In this document: positions 11,742 to 23,441 of the stretch, piece after piece
Position numbering within the stretch: position 1 is the first letter of the stretch
How the letters are laid out: every line of letters starts with the position of its first letter
NCBI GenBank assembly: GCA_903813345.2
Contig: CAIIXF020000007.1
Coordinates: 21,935,564-21,999,563 of the forward strand
Direction: 5' to 3'
DNA: 64,000 bases
From: Owenia fusiformis
Taxonomy: Eukaryota; Annelida; Polychaeta; Sabellida; Oweniidae
Position numbers and translations under genes: made by a program
Notes under the pieces: model-generated
Told to the model about the DNA's origin: nothing
What the model saw: only the letters and a program-made list of their open reading frames with translations
Databases searched by the model: none

Positions 11742-14110
11742 CACTGGGGGGTATCGTGATGCAACAACACCGTGTTGTTGCATCAAGATGGCCAGACTTC
11801 CGGTGATAGATTTTCGTACGATATTTTGTTTTCCCAATTTAAACCCATTTCTAGGACGAGTTGCTCAATAATCATACACATGCAGTTAGCTCATGATCTA
11901 TATTTTAAAATACTCTCATTAGTATGCATGTAGCATCACCACTTTGTTTATTATCGATGATGCAACAACACCAATGTGCTGATGCAAAAACGCCAATATA
12001 ATGTATCATTGAATATCAAGAGAAACTGTTTTATGTTCTGTTTATAGGTGTTGGTCGGGAATGAATAAAACGCGTGAGTGCGTGGTTCATGAATGAAACG
12101 TATTTTGTTTGGTTCCTAATGTATTTGTCTTTATCAAAGTTAAAAGGATATACAAGGTAAACTAAATACATAGGCTAAGTATTGAATCCCCGGGAGCCAA
12201 CCTCATTGATATTGTATCTGAAAAATAGATTTTCTAAATTAAATCCCCTTGATTTACCGTATCGTATGGAAATTGTTTACAAAGAACTAATATAACTAGA
12301 CTTTGGAAATTGAACAAGTTCAATTTCAGACTCAAGATCTGAACTTTTTTAAGCCGAGTCATCCAGAAAAAGATGGATGGATGGATGAAATAGGAAGGAG
12401 GGATAGGACAGAATAGGATGGAACGATGGGAGAGAATAGAGAAGAAAGATAGGATAGAATAGCAAGGAAGGATAAGATAGGAAGGAAAGGATAGATACAT
12501 GTAGATAGGAAGGAAAGGATATGAAGGATAAATAGGAAGGAACGGATAGGGATAAAAGGGATAGGATAGGAAGGATGGATGGATTTTTCAACATTTTCTT
12601 CGCTACTCTTGACTTTCTATCAGGATACCATCAGATCGATTTTTCTCGAAATTTCAAAACGCCATAACTTCCGAACCGGAAGTCGGATCGAAATTTGGTT
12701 TGCAAATTCTGATTTAACTCAAACGTTAAATTTGGAGAATTTTTTATTTTGACCTACTTTTTGGACACCATATCTCAAAAGTGGGTTAAAATACTTTCTG
12801 ACGGCAAAAGGCTAACACTATAAGTACACTCTTGGCTACATATACACAATTTCGAAGAATATAATTGAAGTGTAGTGTCAGAATCACAAAAATAAGGAAA
12901 ACTTTGATTTTGACCTAGACATTTTTGTGTCCAAATTTTGAAGCTAGATTGCTTTTGAGGTACCCTTCATTTAAAAGCTTTCATTAAATTAAGCAGTACT
13001 CGATCGTATATACAGTCCCCTCCATAAGTTTGGCAACCTTTTTTCTCCATTGAACTACGTGTTAAAGCCTCTTTACGTTTGAATTTTTATTTTCTTAACC
13101 GGCGATGAAATAACTTATAATATTGATGAAAACGTAACTTGACTTTATTTCCAATACCTCCAAATTTTCTCAATTTTTTCCTCAATTACAATAGGTCGAA
13201 AATTGATGATAAATTTGATGAATTTTTGAAAATCGTCATTCCCATGTAATCCAATGGGAAGTGGAGGGTTCGGGGCAAATCAGAAATCAGGATATCTTTT
13301 CAGTAAAAGATTCAGCAAAAAATATTTTCATATAGAAAATTGAATTGTCTCACTTTTTTGAACACTAAGTGTTTAGTTTATTTGATGAATATTAAAGTTA
13401 CAGCGCTTCAAAGTCATTTTTGAAAAGAATTTTTCGCCCCCCGCCATAACTTCCGATGAGTGTTGGTTTAATGATATTGCAGTTATATAATGCTATTATA
13501 TAGAGGTTATTTACTGAGAGGGATTCAATATTGGTTTTATTCCGGGACACATTATGATATTTCCCGAGGGCCCAGGGGGAATCTGGGATTGATGTACCCC
13601 TATCAACTTACCTTTTCGGGACCTAAATCCTCTTACCTACCTTTTTACTCAATCGGGGAGGACGAATCCAAAGAGAACAATACTTCTACATGTGCGTTGT
13701 GCAAGATTTCCAATAGCTCGTCGTGTTTACCGAGAACGAAAGATATTTGTCCACAATTTTGAATGATACTAACTGGTATCAGGGTCATCAAGCTATGGAA
13801 CAGGGGTTTATGATAATAGATTGGGTTACTATAGCTTGCAATGTTAAAGGCGATTGAACTATGTTATAAAACAACTTCCAGTACATTATGATATTTAAAA
13901 GTATATATTTTTGAAAATACATATAAAGAATCTTCGCCCGCAGGACGTGTATTTTGAATGCCTGAGAAGAAGGCAAATGGATACTGGCCTAGTACTACTA
14001 GAAATGGGTTTAAATTGGGGAAACAACATATCGTACGAAAATCTATCACCGGAAGTCTGGCCATCTTGATGCAACAACACGTTGTTGTTGCATCACGATA
14101 CTCCCCAGTG
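11742..14110. mobile_element. 2.4-kb element with ~120-bp inverted ends that each carry a perfect hairpin; 6-bp target duplication
   Basis: The left end (CACTGGGGGGTATCGTGATG, 11742 on) and the right end (inverted, finishing CATCACGATACTCCCCAGTG at 14110) agree over about 120 bp. ATGAAT flanks both sides directly (11736-11741 and 14111-14116); TGAA is an alternative if the ends start with T. Each arm contains GATGCAACAACA, a 3-nt loop, then TGTTGTTGCATC. A broken third copy of the motif lies near 11958. Inside are a purine-rich low-complexity block and no recognisable transposase. The CAC...GTG ends do not let me assign a superfamily. Confidence 0.75.
12365..12590. repeat. Purine-rich GGAT/GGAA low-complexity tract
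   Basis: The plus strand is almost all A, G and T here, built from irregular GGATGGAT, GGAAGG and GGATAG units. Open frames on the complementary strand in this stretch are a side effect of composition and are not listed. Confidence 0.85.
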
Positions 14111-14141
14111 ATGAATTCAATGTTTTAAAGAATTTTGCGGG

Positions 14142-14745
14142 ACACAGACGTTGACGTATAGTGCTGCGGGAATTATATCATATTACTTGAAGAGGATTTA
14201 TTGTGATATACTTCATGTTATTATATGATCATCCCAAAGCTTACTCACTACCTCATCGGGTTTCACTCACGGTATAATCGGAATACTCAGGCGGTAGCAT
14301 CGGGTCCTATAGAATCGTATTCGTGGTATGATCGGGTCTTTCATTTTCAACTTTCACATTTGATTTCAATGATATGCAACGTATGGCAGTAAAACAAATG
14401 TGATATGTTTGCACCTATTGTATCTTTGAATCAAATGGAGTAAATACAACCATGGTTCTTACTTATTTAAGATGTAAAACATCATTCTAATATTTAGATG
14501 TTGTAGTAGCGATTTGATAGTAAATATTGCATAAAGTACTCATTATTCTGCAAACATGAGTGCCTGGAACAACAACTATATCTGTTACAAATAATTCTGT
14601 GTTTTATCTATTTCTCATATTGAGAAAATCAATATAGGCTATAAACAGGAGTTTATTAACTTATCCCCTACATTTTCAGACATCTTCGGGTCTTTGCTCG
14701 GCGGTAGGTTGTATTTACACGGGTACACTTTCCCATCGTGTTACA
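14142..14745 (-). repeat. Dispersed ~600-bp repeat, copy B (inverted partner of 2820-3447)
   Basis: The reverse complement of this region aligns with copy A from the ACACAGACGTTGACGTATAG end to the GTCTTTGCTCGGCGGTAGG end. It starts about 30 bp beyond the right end of the 11742-14110 element. I see no long open frame, terminal repeat or tail that classifies the family. Confidence 0.8.
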
Positions 14746-14786
14746 AGCTTATGTGAAATTTCAGCTATTAATCAGGTTATATTATA

Positions 14787-15198
14787 ATCACGCGGTATAA
14801 ACTTCGACCGTTAATTTAAATTTTTGACCTACCAGGTGTTTGAAAATCAAGGATTGCGAGTCTCATACTGCACTGTTTTTCTTCAAACTTGTTCCATTCA
14901 AAGCAAAACAAAAATGCCTTTCTGTTGGTACATTGCTTTATTGAAAAGAGTCGCTCGTTTTAGCAGCGTTTTGGTCCCCAGTTGTGAGAAGCCCTTCTCA
15001 CAGCTGGCGACCCAAATGCCGCTGAAAGTAGGGACTCTGTATTGCAGAATAATGTACCAACAGAAAGGCATTTTTGTTATGCTTTGAATGGAACAAGTTT
15101 GAAGAAAAACGGTGCAGTATGAGACACGCAATCCTTGATTTTCAAACACCTGGTAGGTCAAAAATTTAAATAAACGGTCGAAGTTTGTACCGCGTGAT
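14787..15198. repeat. 412-bp near-perfect palindrome (fold-back element)
   Basis: The two halves are inverted copies running from ATCACGCGGTA at the left tip to TACCGCGTGAT at the right tip. The centre lies near 14990 at GAGAAGCCCTTCTC. Because the halves are nearly identical, the two strands contain almost the same 87-codon frame; these are mirror images and not two genes. Similarity is high except near the centre, so the element is fairly young or was corrected by intrastrand conversion. Confidence 0.9.
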
Positions 15199-15444
15199 AA
15201 TACTAATAATCTATATTTAATCTAAATATATAGTCTTCCTCTTCAGTAATGCATCATACTTGTAGCATTGCGTCCCGGGGTCCAAGCAAATGTCTGAACC
15301 ATCCTACCTATAGGATATCAAGCTTAAAGTGTATAACTTTTTTAAGATTGTTTCCCCATTCTTTTTTATCATGTATTCTATCAATGTTTTCTGCTCCAAC
15401 TTTATTATGCCGAGCCATATTCTCCAATATTTCCTGAATTCATG

Positions 15445-15632
15445 CAAGGAGGATTGGAAGCCAGGGTTCCAACTCGATATTCTTTAATCTCCACGCATGC
15501 GTCATTTGCTATTCGTGTCTGTATAATTTGTACGACTGCATGGAGAATGACCCGATACTCTCCAACAAAGCTATCGCTAGGTGATTGTTTTGCAGAATAT
15601 CGGTGTTGCATTCTGGGAGCCAATCCTCCTTG
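15445..15632. mobile_element. 188-bp MITE with 9-bp target duplication
   Basis: The ends are CAAGGAGGATTGG on the left and CCAATCCTCCTTG on the right, with imperfect inverted similarity of about 45 bp. GAATTCATG lies immediately outside both ends (15436-15444 and 15633-15641), an exact 9-bp direct repeat. A 9-bp duplication is the length generated by Mutator-type transposases. There is no coding capacity. Confidence 0.85.
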
Positions 15633-15794
15633 GAATTCATGAGAACTTTGATAACGTCACAAAATCAGGTGATTTGTTCAACATGTTTGAAGAGTATGTT
15701 TACGATCATTCTTTGACAAAGAAAACAAGCGGGGAAATATTGAGATAAGATTCACATTTTCCATTGAGAACAATACTAGAAATCGTTTACATAG

Positions 15795-16300
15795 TCACAC
15801 CGGAATAGCCTGACAACGGCAAAGTCAGTTACCGTTGTCACAAATGGCGACGCAACCGTCGCTTCAATTAGATTTTCATGAACTGTATGTTTAAAAGAGC
15901 ACCTAGACTAAATTTCTTTGGAACAACAATCAATCAAAGTGTCTTTATACTCATTGTACAGCCAATAATTGTTCTACCATCGAGACAAAGTTTTTAATTT
16001 AACCGATCAAAATGAGATACGGGACAACGGACACTGTATTACCATAAGCCGTTGTCTTTGTAAATTAATTCAAATTCAGATTCCGTTGTCATTGACGATA
16101 TCGAAGACGCTATATTATAGCGATTCACGACCGAATTTAATCGAAATTGGGATTTCATATGATAAATCATCACAAGAGCTTAATACATGCACAGCATTAG
16201 CGACGATAAAATGCCATGAAATGAGGACCAAGTGATGGTTATGTCCGCCATTTGTGACAACGGTATCTGACTTTACCGTTGTCAGGCTATTCCGGTGTGA
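15795..16300. mobile_element. 506-bp MITE, complete copy
   Basis: The inverted ends begin TCACACCGGAATAGCCTGAC and finish GTCAGGCTATTCCGGTGTGA. TAG lies on both sides (15792-15794 and 16301-16303), a possible 3-bp target duplication as in PIF/Harbinger-like elements. Internally the element repeats CCGTTGTC in both orientations. A second, truncated copy in the same orientation is at 24045-24446. Confidence 0.85.
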
Positions 16301-16398
16301 TAGTGACAGGTTTATGAAAGTTAATTTAGCGTGCTTAGTAACATTGATCTTTGTGTGTTACTAGTTATCTTTTTCAAAATGATGGGACCATAGCTTAT

Positions 16399-16435
16399 CC
16401 CGTGCCAGGACTATAGTCTATAGTCCTAGCACGGG
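16399..16435. repeat. 37-bp hairpin
   Basis: CCCGTGC-C-AGGACTATA pairs with TATAGTCCT-A-GCACGGG around a two-base centre. The stem is about 17 bp with one mismatch. No poly-T follows it, and no gene nearby makes it a processing signal. Confidence 0.6.
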
Positions 16436-17470
16436 ACCAGACCGTAAAATGTTAAGTAAATGTAGTAGGCGTATATACATGAAACTTTGACAGTGTAAGG
16501 GAATAAGATATGGGCTGAACAAGACTGGTCCATTATTTACAACTTAGACATATTTGTGCAAAACATTCTGAACAACCCTTGTACTACTTAAAGATAAGTT
16601 GAGTTCATGAAGAAAAACGATACTTTAGGCCCGGACTTTAGGCAACTGATACCCTTTGCAGTGCAGAGCTTCGTCTTCTGTAGTTTAACTAGACTCTGCA
16701 CGCAGGGTATTAACTAGACTCTGCACGCAGGGTAGGCAACTGAAAATCTGAGACTGTTTTGTTCGTTCCTGAAAGGGATGAACGTTCGCCCTTTTAACGA
16801 AACGGTGCTCTTCAAATTGAAGGTAAGAAAATTAAATTGAAAAGTTCGAAAGTTTTTGCGGAACATTTTATGTACGTACTACGTATAGCTTGATTTGGTA
16901 TCCAGACGACGTGGGGTTTCCCAAATTTGATGCTAGGGTCATTTCTCCATTGTGGAATAATATATGGAAAAGTATATTCATATTGTACATGAATGACATT
17001 TGTATTTCAGATTATTTAGTTCTTTGTGCAATAAGCATATGTCTTGTAATTTAAAGGGGTGTCGACTTTTGCCAATCAACCGAAGATACCTCAAGAAAAG
17101 CCGGAGATTGCCGAAGATTGCCGAAGCTTTTCTTTGCAAACGAAGTTGGCCGAGGGAACCACGAATGTGAAGAGGATGTCTCTAATTGGTCAAAAATAGG
17201 GGCTCGGCATTCTCCGTCAGATTGAATCGGCAAAATTTGGTTGTATGGCTTACCTTCGGTTGTATGGCTTACCTTCAGCTGAACCTCGGTTGATTGGAAA
17301 AGATGCTGTCCCTAATTTAAAGAATTTCAGCCATGTTAATCTTTTTGAAAATACAATGGCAGAGAAGTATCAAAATATAAGCGGCCACATACTTTATTAG
17401 CCTTGGGGTTACTCACTTCGAGAGCCATGTTAGATTTTGAAACTTATGGCTCTCGCCGGAATGGGGAAAT
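16436..17470. other. No gene seen; short tandem duplication near 16.7 kb
   Basis: A 25-bp unit (TAACTAGACTCTGCACGCAG plus a few bases) is duplicated at about 16686-16734. Otherwise I see only short chance frames. Confidence 0.5.
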
Positions 17471-17920
17471 GGACAGCTGAATAATAGTGACCTGAAACAC
17501 GAATTAAGTCGATCAGCATCGATCAGGGTCTTACTTTTGTTCTTTAACTATGTCATACATCATTATCATCCTTCCGTGCAAGTACTGGAGCGCTGAAGTA
17601 CTTCCTTTTCGATCAAGACTTGTAATTGTTAGTCGAGTTAATGTTTTTTCTGCCAAATTCCAATATGGCTCGGACATTTTTGTAAATCTCCGGAGGTTGC
17701 CCGACCCTAACTCATTCTCAGAATTCATTTCGTTCTTTGCGTATCTTGATCCTAGCAAACCGCCATATTGGAAATGGGTCAAGAAAACATTCACTCGATG
17801 AACAATTTACAAGTCTTGATCGAAAAAGCGCTCCAATACTTGCAAGACACAGTTAGAGACCAAAAGTAAGCCGCTGATCGACTTAATTCGTGTTTCAAGG
17901 GTCACTATTATTCAGCTGCC
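17471..17920. repeat. 450-bp fold-back element with ~200-bp arms
   Basis: The left arm starts GGACAGCTGAATAATAGTGA. The right arm ends, inverted, with TCACTATTATTCAGCTGCC. The arms align inward through CACGAATTAAGTCGATCAGC, the GGAGCGCT stretch and the CCAATATGG stretch, with small indels. Paired plus- and minus-strand frames in it are mirror images of the same non-coding sequence. Confidence 0.8.
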
Positions 17921-18588
17921 CAAGTGCACCTTGGGAAAGCTATTATATCAAAATCCACATAGCTTTCGCAGGAAGTAACCTTGGGGAAGATGCCTCCTTA
18001 AGTGGAGAAGTGTTTCATGATTTCAGTGTACATTTTAAAATGAGTTGTAAACCATAGATCTATTTTTTCTAATGTTAACGACAAATTGTATTCTATTCAA
18101 ATTATATCACTGTTAAACTATATACATGTATCTGCTTTAAATGGGCTTATTAGCCTTTTGCGGATTATTGATGTAGATGTAGCCAAACTAGAAGCAATCC
18201 AAGATAAACAAATATCATTTATCTACAATAGGAATATACTTTTCCATATATTATTGCACAATGATCTTTTGATTTCTTATTTTTTTAGGTTTTACTGACG
18301 AAATAAAACAATGAAATGGGCTATAGTTAGACTAGACTTTTGTCATTTTTCTACAATGATCCATTACCATGTAATTCACTTTCAATTACATTGTTACCTA
18401 CATGTACATGAAGAGAACTAAGCACAGACATTGGAGGGGGAAAACCTCCCATACAGAGAACCTATCTTCATGTAGAGCCTGTAGATTGTAGAGTTGAACT
18501 TCTGTTTTACTGGTCTATTATAATTGGCATACCTGTACACCACGTCATACTGTATATCATCCCTGCTGGTCAAAACAGATTTATTATT
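17921..18588. other. No gene seen
   Basis: Unique-looking AT-rich sequence between two elements. A 70-codon frame at 18086-18298 has no supporting signal. Confidence 0.45.
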
Positions 18589-20056
18589 CCATCGAACGAA
18601 GTTCGGAGGGATAAAGGGAACGCCTCCGTCAGTCTGTCCGCCCGTCCATCCGTACGTACGTCCGTACATACGTCCGTCTGTCCGTCCGTCTGTCAGTCCG
18701 GGCAATAACTCAAATACCATTGGCCCGATTTTTTCATATTTTGTACACATATACCCAATGGGGGTAGAAGTTCTGCTCGATAACCGATTTTCAAAATGGC
18801 CACTCATTTAAAAATGGCGGCCATTTTAGTGCCGATTTTACAGTTATTTAGGTTCTGCATATAAAACTGTAATAGCAATATGTTTTAAATGTAAAAAAGT
18901 TATATAGAACATTTATTAAGCTAGAAATGTAAATGTAGAAGAAATACATGGCAGCCATCTTGAAAAATGGCTGCCTTTGCACGTCAGTTTACGATTTTTG
19001 CTGTAACTGGAAAAGTAGTGGAGCGATTTTGTTCATATATAATTTGGTATGTGAATACTTTAAGCATGGCACAATGTCTAATAAAATTTTGGGTAGTATG
19101 CTGCCATATTGAAAAATGGCCGCCATTTTTACGTGTGTTGTTTAACATTTTTTACTGTAACTCAAAAAGTAGTGGAGTGATTTTGTTCATATTTGGTATG
19201 TGAATACTTTAAGCATGGCACAATGTCTAATGACATTTTTGGTAGTAGGCGGCCATTTTGAAAAATGGCTGCCATTTTTACATGTGTTATTTAACATTTT
19301 TTACTGTAACTCAAAAAGTAGTGGAGCGAATTTGTTCATCTTTGGTATGTGAATACTTTAAGCATGGCATAATGTCTAATGACATTTTGGGTAGCAGGCG
19401 GCCATTTTGAAAAATGGCTGCCATTTTTACGTGTGCTATTTAACATTTAGTACAATAACTCAAAAAGTAGTAGAGCGATTTTGTTCATACTTTATATGTA
19501 AATACTATAAGCATATGGCACACTGTCTAATGACACTTTGGGTAGTAGGCGGCCATTTTAAAAAAATGGCTGTCATTTTTACATTTTTTACTATAATTCG
19601 CAAAGTATTGGAGCGATTTTGTTCATATTTGATATGTGAATACTTTAACCATGGCACATTGTCTAATAAAACTTTGGGGAGTAGTCAGCCATTTTGAAAA
19701 ATGGCCACCATTTTCATGTGTGTTATTTTAAATTTTTTATTGTAACTCAAAAAGTAATAGAGCGATTTTGTTCATATTTGATATATGTGAATACTCATGG
19801 GATTGCATACTGTTTTATGACATTTTGGGAAGTAGGCTGCCATTTAAAAAATGTCCACCATTTACATGTACGTGTGTGCAATTTTTAAACATTTTATATG
19901 TGGCTACTTATAAGCATATTACTTCTTCTGATGACAACTTGGCTAGTGAGCAACCATTTTGAAAATGGTGGCCTTTTTTATTTGTGTTATTTTATGACTG
20001 TATGATATTTGTTATATATTTCGTTTGTAAAAATGCCAGCCATTTCTGTTCGATGG
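18589..20056. mobile_element. Element with CCATCGAAC inverted tips, a TCCG-rich tract and a ~148-bp tandem array
   Basis: The tips are CCATCGAAC at 18589 and GTTCGATGG at 20048-20056. At the left, a CCGTCCGT-type tract (18625-18705) is followed by GGCAATAACTC. From about 18,800 to 19,970 the sequence is a tandem array of about nine units, most spaced 147-151 bp with two shorter ones. Each unit contains an AAAATGG/CCATTTT palindrome, a TAACTCAAAAAGTAGTGGAG block and GTGAATACTTTAAGCATGGC. Units diverge more toward the right. No transposase is visible, so this is a non-autonomous repeat-carrying element. Confidence 0.75.
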
Positions 20057-20322
20057 GATTCGCTACGCTTTGGCGTTGCCGTTGTTCTGGTTGATCATGT
20101 AGTTGAACACAGTTTGAATAACAAAATTATATTTTTTTGGCATTGCAAATTATTATAACTTACTATTCTTCATCAAAACCAGGAAAGACAGTTTCAACCA
20201 ACTGTCCCTTCCCCACTGCATACTCCTACGATTTTACAGTAATTTGAAATTAGAATAGTTTTGAACCTTCTGCTTCAGGGTTGATTTCAATGGCCTACCT
20301 ATAAACCTGTCAGAAGCTCAGG
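20057..20322. other. Upstream region of DCAKD
   Basis: A short AT-rich stretch between the tandem-array element and the DCAKD start codon. It must contain the 5' UTR and perhaps the promoter, but I see no clear TATA box or initiator. Confidence 0.35.
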
Positions 20323-23052
20323 ATGTACCTGATTGGTTTGACAGGGGGTATAGCAAGTGGGAAGAGCACAGTATCAAAGCGACTGGCTGAATTTGGGTGC
20401 CCTATAATAGATGCTGATCTAATAGCTAGAGAAGGTATGATATGAATTTAATACATAACACTATCTACTGTATACTACTATACTAGTATACTAGGATAAT
20501 CTTGCACTCTTTTGGCAGTTTGGAGAATTTAATTTGGCTGTGTGGAAGCACGGAAAATTATATGAACTGTTCAGTACATTTTTACATAGATTTGAAATCA
20601 GTTCTTATATTCTTATAGCTACTGTGTGTCTTTCCCTGTTGTCATTCGATCAGAAACTAATTGTTTCATTTATTTCAATTAGTACTTAGAAATATATTAT
20701 GTAACATTATGTAATATCGCCAAACAAAACTCATTCATGTTTGTTATTTGTTTATCAACGTAATTGAATGAAACTTGTTTATGTTTATGCTGAATTTATT
20801 ACATTGATTGTTCTTCCTGATAGGTACTGGAAACAATGCATGTGTATATACATTGTATGTAAGTTCCTCTACTGTGTTTTTCATTTATTTCATACTCTAC
20901 ATAATCACTTTCAGTTGTTGAACCAGGGAAACCAGCTTGGAGAAAGATTAAAGAAACATTTGGGGCAGATGTATTTTTCCCCGATGGCCAGCTAGACAGA
21001 AAACAATTGGGAGAAATTGTATTTAGTGATGAGAATAAGCGAAACCAACTTAATACAATCACACACAGAGAAATCGCAAAAGTCATGATTCTAGCTATAC
21101 TAAAGTGCTTTGCTTCAGGTAAGAATTTCTTCAGTTATAAAGTTGCAAAAGTTCTCATACTTAATGTTTCTGGACTACTTATTCTCATTGTACTTTGGTT
21201 GATCCAGAAATTTCTGATAGACTGAGGTGACCTACTAAATATTCTACATTCTAACATTGAAATATATTTATAGGTCTTCATACAGTAGATCCCTTAATCC
21301 TAAGTGTACAGGGTGTTCCATATGTATGCACCCCGCTCTAAAATAATATAGCTGGCATTGCCACCCTATCATGTTATATATCATTTTGTACCTCATAGAA
21401 TGTTACATAAGATTGCAAAGTTTCAGAGTCCTTGAAAATAATACATATCGAAGTATTTGGGTATGGGGACATTTAGGGCCAATTTCTGGTTATTTTGAGG
21501 GCAATTTAAAGGAAAAAACTTCTTTGCACACATTTCTAGCAGTTGTCATCATGAGAGTTCAGTCCACATGTCTGTGACAGTTATTCACAAGATATAGACA
21601 GGGTTCATGCAGTGGATTTTATGGAGGCCAGGGACCGTGGTACCACATTTATCACTAAAAATGGGTAACGGACAAAGTGAACAGGTCACCCGACTGGGTC
21701 TTAAAATGCTTACAAAAATGCTAACAAATTACCCCTACCCGCATACAAATACTTTAATACATTGTATTTTTTTCAGGGATGCCCCTTGATTCTGAAACTT
21801 TACAATCTTATGTATATGTTTTCTTATGATAATAAAGAGGTATATAATGATGGAACTTACCTTAATTTGTATTATTTCAGGATGTCAGTTTGCAGTATTA
21901 GATGTGCCTCTTTTATTTGAAACAAAAAGATGGCTATCAGTGGTTAGCAAAGTTGTTGTGGTAACATGGTAAGTGAAAATGATATGTCCATAGTCTTGCA
22001 TGAAGCCTTTGTATTTCTTCTTCCAAACATATCTCACCCAGAAATTACATGCATATGCGGGGAAATTCAGATACTTGATGCAAGACTAAAACATACCTGT
22101 ACCATTAAACTTGACTTCAAAATAGCTCTTTGTTTAATCTAGATAGGTAGTTAAATTGTAAAGTTGAACACCTCTGTAAATGTAGCACTTGTCAAAGTTC
22201 TGTAAGTCAATGCTTTATTGTGAATATCTCTAAAATTTATCTCTTGCATTGCTTACTATGTTATGCTCAAAATAAAATGCAAAACCTACATGTCTTTTAA
22301 CTTTAGAATGAGCATCCAGTGCTCTGTTTATCAGACAGTGTTTCGAAAGACCCCAGGCAGTTTAAGCCTTTTACCATTTAGGCTTACAATTTTTATTTTT
22401 TACCCCTTTATATAAGTATTCTAGATGTGGCTAATAATGCTTTAAGCCCAGCCGCAGGACTATATTGTACTGTTATATTATATAAATGAATAAATAAATA
22501 AATATAAAAAAAAAAAAAAATGAGCATTAAATTATCATGTCACCACTACAAGTGACGAGATATTGTTATAGTCTTTGACTTTTTAGAGATAGTGGTTGAT
22601 GTCTGCCGTTCGGAGTTTGGTGTCTGTAACAAATGGCAAGTGGTAACATTTTGCATGTTAATGCCTTGTGTTCTCTTTGGGACAGTCTTTTCAAAGTTGA
22701 ATCAGTTGAAAGTACATTTTTATGGAAGAATCTATGTATTTCCTTTGTTCTTAAATTGCATTGTAGTGATGACCAGACTCAGCTTGATAGACTGATGAAC
22801 CGTGATGACTTCAGTATTGAAGAGGCTCAGAAGAGAATAAATGTTCAAATGCCATTGGCTGAAAAATGCAAGCGTGCAACTCACATCATTGACAATTCTA
22901 AAGACATTAAATACTTGAACTCCCAGGTCAATGATTTAGTGAAACAATTTCAAAAGTCATATGAACAGTGGAAAATACGAAGTGTGTTATTGTCTGGTTT
23001 AGGGATGTTCATATTCACAAGCATTTATCTGTATAATACATTAGTTAAATAA
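20323..23052 (+). CDS. DCAKD: Dephospho-CoA kinase domain-containing protein (DCAKD), complete, four exons
   Basis: Coding exons are 20323-20434, 20915-21118, 21881-21968 and 22767-23052. Phases fit throughout and give 229 residues, close to vertebrate DCAKD. The start [16 protein letters not shown] places the P-loop at residues 7-16, directly after the first beta strand as in CoaE kinases, which supports this ATG. Next come DAD at 31-33, [15 protein letters not shown], the LDVPLLFE motif and [15 protein letters not shown]-terminal hydrophobic segment (about 206-225) replaces the end of bacterial CoaE and is typical of membrane-attached DCAKD. CoaE phosphorylates dephospho-CoA to CoA; whether the animal protein has this activity in vivo is less certain. 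It is convergent with the PDZ gene. Confidence 0.95.
22320..22518 (+). mobile_element. LINE-like 3' end in DCAKD intron 3
   Basis: A stretch ending GCAGGACTATATTGTACTG, then GAATAAATAAATAAATA and about fifteen A residues, looks like the 3' terminus of a non-LTR element or a derived SINE. No coding sequence remains. Confidence 0.5.
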
Positions 23053-23145
23053 AATGAATATGTACTAGATATTAAGATTAAATAATCTGCAGTTTTGTAT
23101 CATGAATATTAATTTTTGCAATGTCAGCCTATTTTGGCCTGATTG

Positions 23146-23151
23146 AATAAA
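23146..23151 (+). promoter_or_regulatory. Polyadenylation signal AATAAA for DCAKD
   Basis: The hexamer is 94 bases after the DCAKD stop codon. The following sequence is GTCAAG and then T-rich, consistent with a short 3' UTR. Confidence 0.6.
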
Positions 23152-23293
23152 GGTCAAGTAAGGTCATTCTCTTGTTTGAAAGCCCCATTTAAATCAGATT
23201 TTGCTTCCCTTTCCAGAATGCACCTTGATGCAGATGTTCATATTGTAATATGTATATAAGTGATTTACCACTGTCACTATATATATAGAGGAT

Positions 23294-23434
23294 ATCCTAT
23301 GATTTAAAATGTATGAGTGATATGATTTTTATCCACGAATGGATATGATATCTGCACGAGCGAGCGTAGCGAGAGAGTGCAGATATCAATATCCATGAGT
23401 GGATTAAAATCATATCACGAGTAAATCATAGGAT
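23294..23434. repeat. 141-bp palindrome
   Basis: ATCCTATGATTTA at the left tip pairs with TAAATCATAGGAT at the right. The arms continue through TGATATGATTTTATCCAC and ATGATATCTGCAC. The centre is GAGCGAGCGTAGCGAGAG. Confidence 0.8.
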
Positions 23435-23441
23435 GTTCTTT

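Noticed and set aside
12234-12594. Minus-strand frames rich in Ser, Pro, Tyr, Leu
   Set aside because: They are the complement of a purine-rich GGAT/GGAA tract inside a mobile element.
14824-15161. Apparent pair of homologous genes on opposite strands
   Set aside because: The two frames are the same sequence read from either arm of a palindrome.
18418-18811. Frames with VRPSVRPSV-like repeats
   Set aside because: They are translations of the TCCG-rich simple tract at the start of the tandem-array element.
22592-22766. 5' extension of the last DCAKD exon to an ATG at 22633
   Set aside because: This is intron 3. The acceptor at 22766 restores the [15 protein letters not shown] motif in phase, and the upstream sequence has no similarity to DCAKD.
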